Below the pieces are notes generated by a model. That model did no database searches. It was given only the letters and a program-made list of their open reading frames with translations, and was not told the origin of the DNA. From NCBI GenBank assembly GCA_020860715.1, contig JAJBTU010000038.1, positions 1-64,000 on the forward strand: a DNA stretch of 64,000 nucleotides. The letters run 5' to 3'. The position numbers and the translations under genes were made by a program. This stretch comes from Clostridiales bacterium (GTDB taxonomy: Bacteria > Bacillota > Clostridia > Lachnospirales > Lachnospiraceae). The first letter of the stretch is position 1. Every line of letters starts with the position of its first letter. Positions 52,930 to 62,185 of this stretch are shown piece by piece.

Positions 52930-53039
52930 CTGCCTCCGGCGGATGCACACATGCTTCGCATGGTTTATCCCGTCCGCAGGACGAGGATGCCATCCGGCGA
53001 GGACGCACATACGGACTGCGCAGTCCTGATTGGAGGCAG
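52930..53039 (+). repeat. 110-bp composite palindromic repeat between livJ and livH
   Basis: CTGCCTCC (52930-52937) and GGAGGCAG (53032-53039) enclose ATGC-TTC-GCAT, CGTCC-GCA-GGACG and GGACTGCGCAGTCC hairpins. Block 52966-53007 is 36/42 identical to 60788-60829, with a compensatory change in the CGTCC/GGACG stem. Confidence 0.9.
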
Positions 53040-53144
53040 AAATAGTATTTACAAGATCGTCCACTATATATAACGTTTGAGCTTATTAACATCGCAGGGG
53101 GCTGCACGAGCTGCAGCCTCCTTATATGTAAAGGGGAATTTTCC

Positions 53145-54029
53145 ATGGATTTTATCAGCAAAAACCTGCCTTACCTGCTGGCCGGTATCTCGGTCGGCGG
53201 ACAGTATGCCCTGATCGCCATCGGTTATACGATGGTGTACGGCATCTTAAGGCTGATCAACTTTGCCCACGGCGATATCTTTATGGTGGCCGCGCTGGTG
53301 TTTGTGTACGCGTCGGCGTCTCTGCCGCTGTACATATCGATCCCATTGACGATCGTGGCGACGGTGATCCTGGGCTTTGCGGTGGAGCGCGTGGCGTATA
53401 AGCCGCTGCGGAACGCGCCGCGTATGTCAGTCATGATCTCGGCGATCGGCGTTTCCTATCTGCTGCAGAATCTGGCACTGTATATTACCGGCGGCCTGGC
53501 ACAGGTGGTGCCGTCGATTCCGGTGATTTCCAACACAGTGAAGATCGGAAGCGCGACGACCAAGGTCGTGACGCTTGTGACGCCGGTTTTGACCATTGTG
53601 CTGGTATTTGTGCTGATGCAGCTGATCAACCACACCAAGATCGGTATGGCGATGCGCGCGGTGTCGGATGATTTTGAGACGAGCCGCCTGATGGGCATCA
53701 AGATCAACTCCGTTATCAGCACGACCTTCATGATCGGGTCGTTTCTGGCGGCGATCGGCGCGCTCCTGTATTTCACGAATTATCCGTCCGTGGTGCCGAC
53801 CTCCGGCGCGATGCCGGGTCTGAAAGCGTTCGTGGCTGCCGTGTTCGGCGGCATCGGTTCGATTCCGGGTGCGGTGATCGGAGCGTTTATCATCGGTATC
53901 TGCGAAAACATTATCAAAGGACTTGGCTGGACGACGTTCTCGGATGCGTTTACGTTTGCCCTGCTGATCGTTGTCCTTCTTGTAAAACCGACCGGTCTGT
54001 TTGGCGAAAAAGCCACAGATAAGGTCTGA
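53145..54029 (+). CDS. livH: Branched-chain amino acid permease LivH
   Basis: A 294-residue inner-membrane permease with about eight helices. Family marks are GGQYALIAIGYTMVYGILRL, NFAHGDIFMVAALV and the loop AMRAVSDDFETSRLMGI. AAAGGGG precedes the ATG. The gap to livJ (233 bp) contains the composite repeat. Confidence 0.95.
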   Translation: MDFISKNLPYLLAGISVGGQYALIAIGYTMVYGILRLINFAHGDIFMVAALVFVYASASLPLYISIPLTIVATVILGFAVERVAYKPLRNAPRMSVMISAIGVSYLLQNLALYITGGLAQVVPSIPVISNTVKIGSATTKVVTLVTPVLTIVLVFVLMQLINHTKIGMAMRAVSDDFETSRLMGIKINSVISTTFMIGSFLAAIGALLYFTNYPSVVPTSGAMPGLKAFVAAVFGGIGSIPGAVIGAFIIGICENIIKGLGWTTFSDAFTFALLIVVLLVKPTGLFGEKATDKV

Positions 54030-54044
54030 GAGGAGGGCGACAAA

Positions 54045-55124
54045 ATGAGTAAGAAAACAAATGCAATTATTTCCGCTGTGCTTCTTGCGGCGCTGTGTGT
54101 GTTTGTCGTGATTCTGGAGCAGATCCTTCCGTCGACGCACATCGCACTGACCGTGCTGAAAAAGAGCTGCATCTATGCACTGGTGGCGGTTTCCATGAAC
54201 CTGCTGAACGGCTTTACCGGTCTGTTCTCCTTAGGACAGGCGGGCTTTATGCTGATCGGCGCGTATACATACGGCGTTCTGACTATCCCGGTGGCGGACC
54301 GCGCTTCCGTTTATCAGTATTTTGACGGCGGCCTGATCCAATTCGCGGTACCGGTCTTTGTGGGCCTGATCGCGGCTGGCGCGGTGGCAGCGCTTTTTGC
54401 GTGGCTGATCGGACTGCCCGTGCTGCGCTTAAAGAGCGATTATCTGGCAATCGCGACCCTCGGCTTTGCCGAGATCATCCGCGCGATCTTCCAGTGGGAT
54501 AAGCTCGGCGTGATCACGAACGGCTCGAACCTGCTGCGCAAGTTCCCGACCTTTAAATCCGTAATGTTTCCGCTGATCGTCTGCGGTGTCTGCATTGCGA
54601 TCATTGTGCTGATCATCAATTCCTCCTATGGGCGGGCTTTCCGCGCCATCCGGGACGATGAGATCGCGGCGGAGGCGATGGGCATCAATCTGGCGAAGCA
54701 CAAGAGGATGTCGTTCTGCATCTCCTCGTTCTTTGCGGGAGTGGGCGGCGGCCTGCTGGCGATGTACCAGACCTCCATTCAGGCGTCGACGTTTAAGTCG
54801 GCCATGACCTATGAAATCCTTCTGATCGTGGTCATCGGAGGTCTTGGTTCTGTGACCGGAAGCTGTCTGGCTTCGTTCCTCTATATCGCGTGTTCCGAGT
54901 GGTGGCTGCGCTTCCTGGATTCGGAGATGTATATCGGAAGATTCAAGGTGCCGCTTCTTCGAAGCGGGTTCCGCAAGGTTGTTTTTGCAGTGATCGTGAT
55001 GGTGGTCGTGCTGTTTTATCGCAAGGGCATCATGGGCGATAAGGAATTCTCGCCTGCCCGCGTGTACGACTGGTGGCAGAAGAGAAAGGCGAAAAAGAAC
55101 GCCGGGAAGGAGGCTGCGAAATGA
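54045..55124 (+). CDS. livM: Branched-chain amino acid permease LivM
   Basis: A 359-residue permease, partner of LivH, with about nine helices. GFTGLFSLGQAGFMLIGAYT and RAIRDDEIAAEAMGINLAKH are family hallmarks. GAGGAGG precedes the ATG. Its stop overlaps the livG start. Confidence 0.95.
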   Translation: MSKKTNAIISAVLLAALCVFVVILEQILPSTHIALTVLKKSCIYALVAVSMNLLNGFTGLFSLGQAGFMLIGAYTYGVLTIPVADRASVYQYFDGGLIQFAVPVFVGLIAAGAVAALFAWLIGLPVLRLKSDYLAIATLGFAEIIRAIFQWDKLGVITNGSNLLRKFPTFKSVMFPLIVCGVCIAIIVLIINSSYGRAFRAIRDDEIAAEAMGINLAKHKRMSFCISSFFAGVGGGLLAMYQTSIQASTFKSAMTYEILLIVVIGGLGSVTGSCLASFLYIACSEWWLRFLDSEMYIGRFKVPLLRSGFRKVVFAVIVMVVVLFYRKGIMGDKEFSPARVYDWWQKRKAKKNAGKEAAK

Positions 55125-55963
55125 GTACCAACATCCTTCGGGCGGAAGACATTACCATGCAGTTTGGCGGCGTTGTAGCGGTTGACAACCTCTCTTTAGA
55201 GGTGAACGAGCATGAGATCGTCGCCCTCATCGGGCCGAACGGCGCCGGGAAGACGACCGCTTTCAACTGCATTACCGGCGTATATGAGCCGACCAACGGC
55301 CGTGTGGAATTCTGCGGGAAAGAGATCGTGGAAAGCTACCCGCACGGCAAAATGAAAAAGACCTACAAAGGAGAGAACGCCGGAAAATATTCAAAACGGC
55401 TGGTGCAGACCCCGGATAAGATTACTCAGGCCGGGATTGCGCGTACCTTCCAGAATATCCGTCTGTTCAGCTCCATGACCGTATTTGAGAACGTACTGAT
55501 CGCGAAGCATATGCGTGCGAAGCAGAATCTGTTTACCGCGACCTTCCGCCTGAATCATGCGGAAGAACAGCGGATGAGAAAAGAAACAATGGAGCTTCTG
55601 GAAATGCAGAATCTGGCACATTTGAAGGATGAGATCGCCGGCTCGCTTCCGTACGGCATTCAGCGCCGTCTGGAGATCGCGCGTGCCCTGGCGACTGAGC
55701 CGAAGCTGTTGCTGCTCGACGAGCCCGCGGCGGGCATGAACCCGCAGGAAACGCAGGAACTGGCGGACTTTATCAGCCAGATTCGCGATCAGTATGATAT
55801 GACGATCTTCATGATCGAACACCATATGGATCTTGTCATGCAGATTTCCGACCGCGTGTATGTGCTGGATTTCGGAAAACTGATCACCGAAGGAACGCCG
55901 GAAGAGGTACAGAACGATCCGCGCGTTATCGAGGCATATCTGGGGGTGAGTGAGGATGCTTAA
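55121..55963 (+). CDS. livG: Branched-chain amino acid ATPase LivG
   Basis: A 280-residue ABC ATPase: Walker A GPNGAGKTT, signature LPYGIQRRLEIARAL, Walker B LLLLDEPAAGMNP, and a LivG-type insertion around residues 60-90. The start at 55121 after GGAAGGAGG overlaps the livM stop by four bases. Confidence 0.95.
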   Translation: MSTNILRAEDITMQFGGVVAVDNLSLEVNEHEIVALIGPNGAGKTTAFNCITGVYEPTNGRVEFCGKEIVESYPHGKMKKTYKGENAGKYSKRLVQTPDKITQAGIARTFQNIRLFSSMTVFENVLIAKHMRAKQNLFTATFRLNHAEEQRMRKETMELLEMQNLAHLKDEIAGSLPYGIQRRLEIARALATEPKLLLLDEPAAGMNPQETQELADFISQIRDQYDMTIFMIEHHMDLVMQISDRVYVLDFGKLITEGTPEEVQNDPRVIEAYLGVSEDA

Positions 55964-56654
55964 AGTAGAGAATCTGAAAGTGAATTACGGCGGAATCGAG
56001 GCCGTGAAGGGAATCAGCTTTGAGGTACCCGAGAACAGCATCGTCACGCTGATCGGAGCGAACGGCGCGGGCAAATCCACAACGCTGCGTTCCATCGTAT
56101 CGCTGGAAAAACCTGCGTCCGGCACGATTACCTTCAACGGTGAGGATATCACCGGGCAGGAAACGAACGACATCGTATCCAAAGGCATTACGCTGGTGCC
56201 GGAGGGCCGCCGGATTTTCCCGAGTCTTACGGTACTGGAAAACCTGAAGGTCGGCGCCTATATGCGAAAGGACAGTCTGAATGACGACCTGGAATGGGTC
56301 TACAGTCTGTTCCCGCGTCTGAAAGAGCGCAGTTGGCAGGCCGGTGGTACGCTCTCCGGCGGCGAGCAGCAGATGCTGGCCGTGGCGCGCGCGCTGATGA
56401 GCCGCCCGAAGCTGCTGATGATGGATGAGCCGTCCCTTGGCCTTGCGCCTCTGATCGTGCAGGAGATCTTCAATATCATCCGCCAGATCCATGAGGAAGG
56501 CGTGACGATCCTGCTGATCGAGCAGAACGCGAATATGGCGCTGCGCACCGCGGACGTCGGCTACGTGCTGGAGACCGGCCGCATCACCATGACCGGCAGC
56601 GGAGCCGAACTGCTCGCGGATGAGAAAGTCCGCGCCGCGTATCTTGGAAAGTGA
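55956..56654 (+). CDS. livF: Branched-chain amino acid ATPase LivF
   Basis: A 232-residue ABC ATPase: Walker A GANGAGKST, LVPEGRRIFPSLTV, signature LSGGEQQMLAVARAL, Walker B LLMMDEPSLGLAP. It overlaps the end of livG by 8 bp and completes the transporter. Confidence 0.95.
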   Translation: MLKVENLKVNYGGIEAVKGISFEVPENSIVTLIGANGAGKSTTLRSIVSLEKPASGTITFNGEDITGQETNDIVSKGITLVPEGRRIFPSLTVLENLKVGAYMRKDSLNDDLEWVYSLFPRLKERSWQAGGTLSGGEQQMLAVARALMSRPKLLMMDEPSLGLAPLIVQEIFNIIRQIHEEGVTILLIEQNANMALRTADVGYVLETGRITMTGSGAELLADEKVRAAYLGK

Positions 56655-56711
56655 TGAATGGGACTGAACTCTCAACTTTCGGCGGCTCCATAAAAAGGGA
56701 GGAAAGAGTAT

Positions 56712-57683
56712 ATGGATCGAGTAAAGACACCCTGCAATAAAAACGCGACGCCGGAGGCCGTGAAATTGATGGAGTATCTGGATGAAGTCGCCGGAAAGAA
56801 AGTGCTTCTCGGACAGCATACGCAGACGAGAGCACCGAAAGAACTTCAATATATAAAGGAAGTGACGGGAAAGCAGCCGGCCATCTGCGGCTTTGAGATG
56901 CTGGCGTATTCCGGCAATATTCAGTGGGATACCTGTGACGAGGCGTGTTTAAAAGAGCTTTATGAGAATCTGGGGACGCTTGAAAACGCTCTGGAATGGG
57001 GGCGGCACGGAGGCATTGTGACAATCACCTGGCACTGGTATTCCCCGGTCGGAGGCAGGGACAAAAGTTTTTATGCGGAAAAAACGGATTTTGACGGGGA
57101 AAAGGCGCTGACGCCCGGTACAGAGGAACACCGTGCAATGGTGCGGGATCTGGATCTGATGGCCGTTCATCTGAAACGGTTCATGGATGAGAAGATTCCG
57201 GTACTCTGGAGACCGTTCCATGAATCCGAAGGCACCTGGTTCTGGTGGGGGATGCAGGGACCGGATCTGGCGAAACGGCTCTATCAGTTCATGTATCGCT
57301 ATTTTACAGAGCAAAAGGGCCTGAATCATCTGATCTGGGTGTGGAATTCGCCGCTTCCGGAAGGGTATCCGGGAGATGATATGGTGGATATTATCTCGAG
57401 AGATATTTATTCGCCGGCGCATGTCCATGACGCGCAGGCGGAGGGATACCGGGAACTGATCTCCATTACGCCGGCCTGCAGGCTCTGCGCATTGGCGGAG
57501 GTCGGCACACAGCCGGATGTGGATGCGATTATAAAGGAAGAAATTCCGTGGTGTTGGTATATGACCTGGTCGAATGAGTTCGGTTCAACAGAGGAATTTA
57601 CGGATAAGAAGCAGCTTTATGCCAATTATCACAGCCCGTACGCGGTCGCTTACGAGGATCTGCCCTGGGTGAAAACCAAATAG
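56712..57683 (+). CDS. Intracellular GH26 endo-beta-mannanase
   Basis: A 323-residue GH26 enzyme. The acid/base is Glu171 in WRPFHESEGTWFWWG and the nucleophile Glu263 in ALAEVGTQPD. Further family residues are GGIVTITWHWYSP and IISRDIYSP. There is no signal peptide or binding module, so it should act inside the cell on imported manno-oligosaccharides. GGGAGG precedes the ATG. It lies 57 bp after livF and so probably shares that operon, which is odd for a sugar enzyme. Confidence 0.9.
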   Translation: MDRVKTPCNKNATPEAVKLMEYLDEVAGKKVLLGQHTQTRAPKELQYIKEVTGKQPAICGFEMLAYSGNIQWDTCDEACLKELYENLGTLENALEWGRHGGIVTITWHWYSPVGGRDKSFYAEKTDFDGEKALTPGTEEHRAMVRDLDLMAVHLKRFMDEKIPVLWRPFHESEGTWFWWGMQGPDLAKRLYQFMYRYFTEQKGLNHLIWVWNSPLPEGYPGDDMVDIISRDIYSPAHVHDAQAEGYRELISITPACRLCALAEVGTQPDVDAIIKEEIPWCWYMTWSNEFGSTEEFTDKKQLYANYHSPYAVAYEDLPWVKTK

Positions 57684-57842
57684 GGGATTCGTCTTCGGAA
57701 CTGTTGGCTGGAGCAGCGGTCTGATCACTGCAGGAGAGGACAGGCGGAAGCATTTTGACACGGTATGCAGAACGGAAATAGAAAAGGAAACTGTCGGAAC
57801 GGTACAATAAAGAGATGGAATGAGGAAGAAGAACGGGCCTAT

Positions 57843-58700
57843 ATGTGGATTGCGGATCAGTGGAAGGACTACGAAGTAATTGATACATCAAAAGGGGAAA
57901 AACTGGAGCGCTGGGGAGACTATCTCCTCGTGCGCCCGGATCCGCAGGTCATCTGGGATACCCCGCGCCGTCACCGCGGCTGGAAGCGGCCGAACGGACA
58001 CTATCACCGCAGCAGCAGGGGCGGCGGCGACTGGGAATTTTTTGATCTGCCTGAACAGTGGACCATCGGATACCGCGATCTGACATTCCGGCTGAAGCCG
58101 TTCAGCTTTAAGCATACCGGTCTTTTCCCGGAGCAGGCGGTGAACTGGGACTGGTTTTCCGCGAAGATACGGGAAGCAGACCGACCGGTCAAAGTATTGA
58201 ACCTTTTTGCCTATACCGGCGGCGCGACGCTTGCCGCGGCAGCCGCGGGAGCGCGGGTGACGCATGTGGACGCGTCGAAGGGAATGGTCGGCTGGGCGAA
58301 AGAGAACGCTGCGGCATCCGGACTTTCTGATGCGCCGGTCCGCTGGCTTGTCGACGACTGTATGAAGTTTGTGGAGCGCGAGATCCGGCGCGGCAACCAT
58401 TATGATGGGATTATCATGGACCCGCCTTCTTACGGCCGCGGGCCAAAGGGGGAGATCTGGAAGATAGAAGATTCCATTCATCCGTTTATCCGCGAATGCG
58501 CAAAGCTGCTTTCGGATCAGCCGCTGTTCTTTCTGGTAAATTCTTATACGACAGGGCTTGCCCCGGCAGTGCTGACTTATCTGCTCGCGACAGAACTCAA
58601 ATCAAAAGGCGGGCATGTGGAATCGCAGGAGATCGGCCTTCCCGTCACGGAGAGCGGCCTGATCCTGCCGTGCGGCGCGTCGGGAAGGTGGGAAGTGTGA
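57843..58700 (+). CDS. Class I SAM-dependent rRNA methyltransferase, RlmI/RlmK-like
   Basis: A 285-residue methyltransferase. The AdoMet motif I is VLNLFAYTGGATLAAAAAGA, followed by VTHVDASKGMVGWAKENA, and the catalytic-type loop is GIIMDPPSYGRGPKGEIW. The N-terminal part (WGDYLLVRPDPQVIWDTP) is PUA-like but reduced. It probably methylates a base in 23S rRNA. The ATG at 57843 is used; the open frame runs further up without a good ribosome site. It ends 8 bp from the convergent deacetylase gene. Confidence 0.85.
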   Translation: MWIADQWKDYEVIDTSKGEKLERWGDYLLVRPDPQVIWDTPRRHRGWKRPNGHYHRSSRGGGDWEFFDLPEQWTIGYRDLTFRLKPFSFKHTGLFPEQAVNWDWFSAKIREADRPVKVLNLFAYTGGATLAAAAAGARVTHVDASKGMVGWAKENAAASGLSDAPVRWLVDDCMKFVEREIRRGNHYDGIIMDPPSYGRGPKGEIWKIEDSIHPFIRECAKLLSDQPLFFLVNSYTTGLAPAVLTYLLATELKSKGGHVESQEIGLPVTESGLILPCGASGRWEV

Positions 58701-58707
58701 CATAAGT

Positions 58708-59754
58708 TTATTTACGGAAACTGCTGTAGACGGAACCGTTCTTCATCCCGCCGCGGCATTCTGCAAGTTCACTGACGGTCACAAGCTGGTAACCCCGTTT
58801 CACCAGCGTGGCTATAATCGTTTTTGACGCGGCTGCAGTGGAACTGTAAAGGTCGTGCATCAGAACGATATCGCCGTCTTTAACATGATTCAGTACGGCT
58901 TTGATTGTCTTGGAGGAACTGCGCGTTGCCCAGTCCCGTGTATCGATTGACCAGTAGATGATCGGCATTTTTACCGTGCTCTTTACTGTTTTGTTGTAGC
59001 TGCCTCCTGGCGGCCTCATGACGACCGGGGAGACGCCGGTGATTCTTTTGACGGCAGAATTTGTCTTTGAGATCTGACTCTGGATCTTTGCCCTGGAAAG
59101 CCTCGTCAGGGTGAGATGGTCATAAGTATGGTTGCCGATCTCACAGCCCATGCTGTAGGCTCTTTTAACCGTAGACTTATAGGAAGAAACCCGGTTCCCG
59201 ACCACAAAGAAGGTCGCGACACTGTTGTATTTCTTCAGCGTGTTCAGAATGGTTGCCGTGTTCTTCGACGGACCGTCGTCGTAAGTGAGCGCGACCATTT
59301 TTTTGTTTTTGTTGATCGAGCGGTAGAGAACGCCGTTTTTGTCAAAATAGCGGATGTAACTGCCGATCGTTTGTTTTCCGCTCACACGTGCGCCTGTCTT
59401 TGGGCTGAAGTAATATTTCTTGCCGTTTGAGGCGGTATACCAGCCGGTCAGGCGCTTTCCGTTTGAACGGAAGTAATAATATTTCCCGTTGATTTTTTTC
59501 AGACCGGTCTGCATCTTGCCGTTCGAACTAAAGTAGTAGTAAGAATTTCCGATCTTAGTCATACCGGTGGCGGGCGTGCCGTCCGACGTGTAATAGTACT
59601 TTGCTCCGCTTTCCGAGGTATACCAGGTGTTGGTCAGCTGTTCCGTTTCGGAAGAGGCACTGCTGTCAGCGGCCTGCCCGTGGATGACGGAGGGCGCTGC
59701 AAAGCACAGCGCCAGCAGCAGGAGGAGCATTGCAAAACAGGTTTTCTTTTTCAT
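58708..59754 (-). CDS. Secreted polysaccharide deacetylase with cell-wall-binding repeats
   Basis: A 348-residue exported protein. After the signal peptide (CFAMLLLLLALCFAAPSVIHG) come four or five choline-binding-type repeats (TGMTKIGNSYYYFSSNGKMQ, TGLKKINGKYYYFRSNGKRL). A NodB deacetylase domain follows, with TYDDGPS, HTYDH, RPPGGSYN and HDLYS motifs. It should remove acetyl groups from peptidoglycan or a wall polysaccharide. GAAGGGAG precedes the ATG at 59754. Confidence 0.92.
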   Translation of the reverse strand: MKKKTCFAMLLLLLALCFAAPSVIHGQAADSSASSETEQLTNTWYTSESGAKYYYTSDGTPATGMTKIGNSYYYFSSNGKMQTGLKKINGKYYYFRSNGKRLTGWYTASNGKKYYFSPKTGARVSGKQTIGSYIRYFDKNGVLYRSINKNKKMVALTYDDGPSKNTATILNTLKKYNSVATFFVVGNRVSSYKSTVKRAYSMGCEIGNHTYDHLTLTRLSRAKIQSQISKTNSAVKRITGVSPVVMRPPGGSYNKTVKSTVKMPIIYWSIDTRDWATRSSSKTIKAVLNHVKDGDIVLMHDLYSSTAAASKTIIATLVKRGYQLVTVSELAECRGGMKNGSVYSSFRK

Positions 59755-59913
59755 ACATTTTCTCCCTTCGTTATTGCTGAATCCAGTATATACCATTTTT
59801 AAGGAAACGGGAAGCAAAGAAAACAAAAGAATTTCTTATGATGCGGCATGCGGATTGTATGAAAAAAAATACATTTTTTTTGAGAAAAAATTTTGTTTTC
59901 CGGAAGAAAAACC

Positions 59914-59942
59914 TTGCAATACGCAGGAAATTCCTTTATAAT
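59914..59942 (+). promoter_or_regulatory. Promoter of the S10 ribosomal operon
   Basis: TTGCAA (59914-59919), 17 bp, TATAAT (59937-59942). The leader to rpsJ is about 310 nt. Confidence 0.85.
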
Positions 59943-59979
59943 TAACGCTGTTGTGGCCTTGATAGCGTAGAAGCGTGAG

Positions 59980-60220
59980 GTTGCTGCGGTGTGCGCCGCA
60001 GGTTTTTCCGTGGAGCGAATGTCAGGTTATGAAAGCTGGCGACAAGTCACTGTACAGAATTTTAATGGCTCCGATAAGCATATCGGACACCGTGTGGGCG
60101 CATGACACACACGGGTGAGTGTACAGTCACCGCTTGTCGTACTCAATGTCGGGTATCTGCAGAGCAGATGCACGATGCGGGACACGCCTTGCGCAGCAGC
60201 GCAATTCCAATTGGCGTGTC
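59980..60220 (+). promoter_or_regulatory. Structured leader of the S10 operon
   Basis: The leader can form a multi-branched RNA. GCGACAAG (60039-60046) pairs with CTTGTCG (60133-60139), and ACTGTACA (60049-60056) with TGTACAGT (60120-60127). They enclose CCGATA/TATCGG and CCGTGTG/CACACACGG hairpins. A separate hairpin GACACGCC/GGCGTGTC with TTGCGC/GCGCAA lies at 60181-60220, just before the ribosome site. This looks like an autoregulatory ribosomal-protein leader; the regulating protein (L4 in other bacteria) is inferred. Confidence 0.7.
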
Positions 60221-60256
60221 TGTCGAAAAAGTGCGAATAAGGAGGCGACTTTTTTT

Positions 60257-60574
60257 ATGGCAACTCAGGTAATGAGAATCACACTGAAAGCGTATGACCA
60301 CCAGCTGGTGGATGCATCCGCGAAAAAGATCATCGACACTGTAAAAAAGAATGGAGCACAGGTGAGCGGACCGGTGCCGCTTCCGACGAAGAAAGAGGTA
60401 GTTACGATTCTTCGTGCGGTACACAAGTACAAGGACTCCAGAGAGCAGTTCGAGCAGAGGACACACAAGAGACTCATCGATATCATCGCACCGACCCAGA
60501 AGACAGTCGACGCACTGTCAAGACTGGAGATGCCGGCGGGCGTGTACATTGATATCAAGATGAAGCAGAAGTAA
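60257..60574 (+). CDS. rpsJ: Ribosomal protein S10
   Basis: The 105-residue S10 protein of the small subunit (also NusE, an antitermination partner). The family sequence is clear: [53 protein letters not shown] precedes the ATG; the upstream open frame lies in the leader. It is first in the S10 operon and separated from rplC by a 203-bp palindromic element. Confidence 0.99.
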   Translation: MATQVMRITLKAYDHQLVDASAKKIIDTVKKNGAQVSGPVPLPTKKEVVTILRAVHKYKDSREQFEQRTHKRLIDIIAPTQKTVDALSRLEMPAGVYIDIKMKQK

Positions 60575-60652
60575 TTCTGCACGCAGTATTGAGCAAATCC
60601 TATTCAGGTGGAAATAAACCGCTCCTATGACTAGGATGATCCTGGGGATGCT

Positions 60653-60855
60653 GTTCAGAGCATCGGCCGCAGACCCGTTCGCTTCGCGAACTATTCGCTG
60701 CTTCGCAGCTGCTGTCTGTGGCGATCATGGGCGTCCCGCCCATTGCAAAATGAATTCCCGCCCCTTAGCGGATAAATCCGCACGGAATATCCCGCCCGCA
60801 GGGCGAGGATGCCACCCGGCGAGGGTGCGTTCTTCATTTTGTCAATGCTCTGAAC
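60653..60855 (+). repeat. 203-bp composite palindromic repeat between rpsJ and rplC
   Basis: GTTCAGAGCAT (60653-60663) and ATGCTCTGAAC (60845-60855) are perfect 11-bp outer arms. Inside are GCCGCAGAC/GTCTGTGGC around GTTCGC-TTC-GCGAAC and GCTGC-TTC-GCAGC; GGGCG-TCC-CGCCC; CAAAATGAA/TTCATTTTG; and the block 60788-60829 shared with 52966-53007. The 324-bp gap carries no gene. Confidence 0.9.
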
Positions 60856-60898
60856 TTGTAAAACCACGATCCGCTGTAGAAAAACAGGAGGAAAGGCA

Positions 60899-61534
60899 AT
60901 GAAGAAAGCAATTTTGGCAACAAAAGTCGGGATGACTCAGATCTTCGACGACAACGGTTTACTGATTCCGGTGACTGTTCTTCAGGCCGGGCCGTGCGTG
61001 GTAACGCAGGTCAAGACGGTGGAGAAGGATGGTTACAGCGCGGTTCAGGTCGGTTTTGTGGACAAGAGAGAAAAACTTGTCAATAAGCCGCAGAAGGGCG
61101 CGTTTGACAAGGCGGGCGTTTCTTATAAGAGATACGTAAGAGAGTTCCGTCTGGACGACGCGGAGTCCTATGAAGTAAAGCAGGAGATCAAGGCGGATGT
61201 GTTCGCGGCAGGCGAGAAGGTTGACGCGACTGCAATTTCCAAGGGCAAGGGCTTCCAGGGCGCGATCAAGAGACATGGACAGCACAGAGGCCCGATGGCG
61301 CATGGTTCCAAATATCATCGTCACGCAGGTTCCAATGGTTCCGCATCGGATCCGAGCCGCGTGTTTAAGGGCAAGAAGATGGCAGGACGTATGGGCGCTG
61401 ACCGTGTGACGGTTCAGAACCTTGAGATCGTTCGTGTGGACGCAGAGAACAACCTGATCCTGGTAAAGGGCGCTGTTCCGGGTCCGAAGAAGGCACTCGT
61501 TACACTGAAGAATACCGTGAAATGCGGTAAATAA
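60899..61534 (+). CDS. rplC: Ribosomal protein L3
   Basis: The 211-residue L3 protein of the large subunit: [15 protein letters not shown] at the start, [23 protein letters not shown] and [27 protein letters not shown] precedes the ATG. Confidence 0.99.
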   Translation: MKKAILATKVGMTQIFDDNGLLIPVTVLQAGPCVVTQVKTVEKDGYSAVQVGFVDKREKLVNKPQKGAFDKAGVSYKRYVREFRLDDAESYEVKQEIKADVFAAGEKVDATAISKGKGFQGAIKRHGQHRGPMAHGSKYHRHAGSNGSASDPSRVFKGKKMAGRMGADRVTVQNLEIVRVDAENNLILVKGAVPGPKKALVTLKNTVKCGK

Positions 61535-61564
61535 GCCTTGAGACAGGAAAGGAGGAGAACACAG

Positions 61565-62185
61565 ATGGCAAACGTATCTGTTTATAATATGGAAGGCAAA
61601 GAAGTCGGCCAGATGGAACTGAATGACGCCGTGTTCGGTGTGGAAGTGAACGAACACCTCGTACATCTGGCGGTCGTAAGCCTGCTGGCAGGCAAGCGGC
61701 AGGGAACGCAGAAAGCGAAGACCCGTTCTGAGGTTTCCGGCGGCGGCAAGAAGCCGTGGAGACAGAAGGGCACCGGACATGCGAGACAGGGATCAATCCG
61801 TGCTCCGCAGTGGACGGGCGGCGGCGTTGTATTCGCTCCGGTTCCGAGAGATTATTCCTTCAAGATGAATAAGAAAGAAAAGAGACTGGCTCTGAAGTCT
61901 GCTCTGACCAGCAGAGTGCAGGAGAACAAGCTGATCGTTCTCGACGAGCTGAAACTTTCTGAGATTAAGACAAAGAACATGAAGGCCGTTCTGGACGCGC
62001 TGAAGGTAGATAAGGCACTGGTTGTCCTGGATGAGAAGGATGAGAACGTAATGCTCTCCGCAAGGAACATTCCGGATGTAAAGACCGCGCTGACCAATAC
62101 CATCAACGTCTATGATGTCCTGAAATATAACACGGTGGTTGCTACAAAGGCTGCTGTGGAAGCAATCGAGGAGGTGTACGCGTAA
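61565..62185 (+). CDS. rplD: Ribosomal protein L4
   Basis: The 206-residue L4 protein. It has the extended loop ([20 protein letters not shown] ... [14 protein letters not shown]) that lines the exit tunnel. In other bacteria it represses its own operon. AAAGGAGG precedes the ATG; its stop overlaps the rplW start by one base. Confidence 0.99.
   Translation: MANVSVYNMEGKEVGQMELNDAVFGVEVNEHLVHLAVVSLLAGKRQGTQKAKTRSEVSGGGKKPWRQKGTGHARQGSIRAPQWTGGGVVFAPVPRDYSFKMNKKEKRLALKSALTSRVQENKLIVLDELKLSEIKTKNMKAVLDALKVDKALVVLDEKDENVMLSARNIPDVKTALTNTINVYDVLKYNTVVATKAAVEAIEEVYA

Noticed and set aside
59990-60220. Metabolite riboswitch before rpsJ
   Set aside because: No aptamer family was recognised; position and structure fit a ribosomal-protein leader better.
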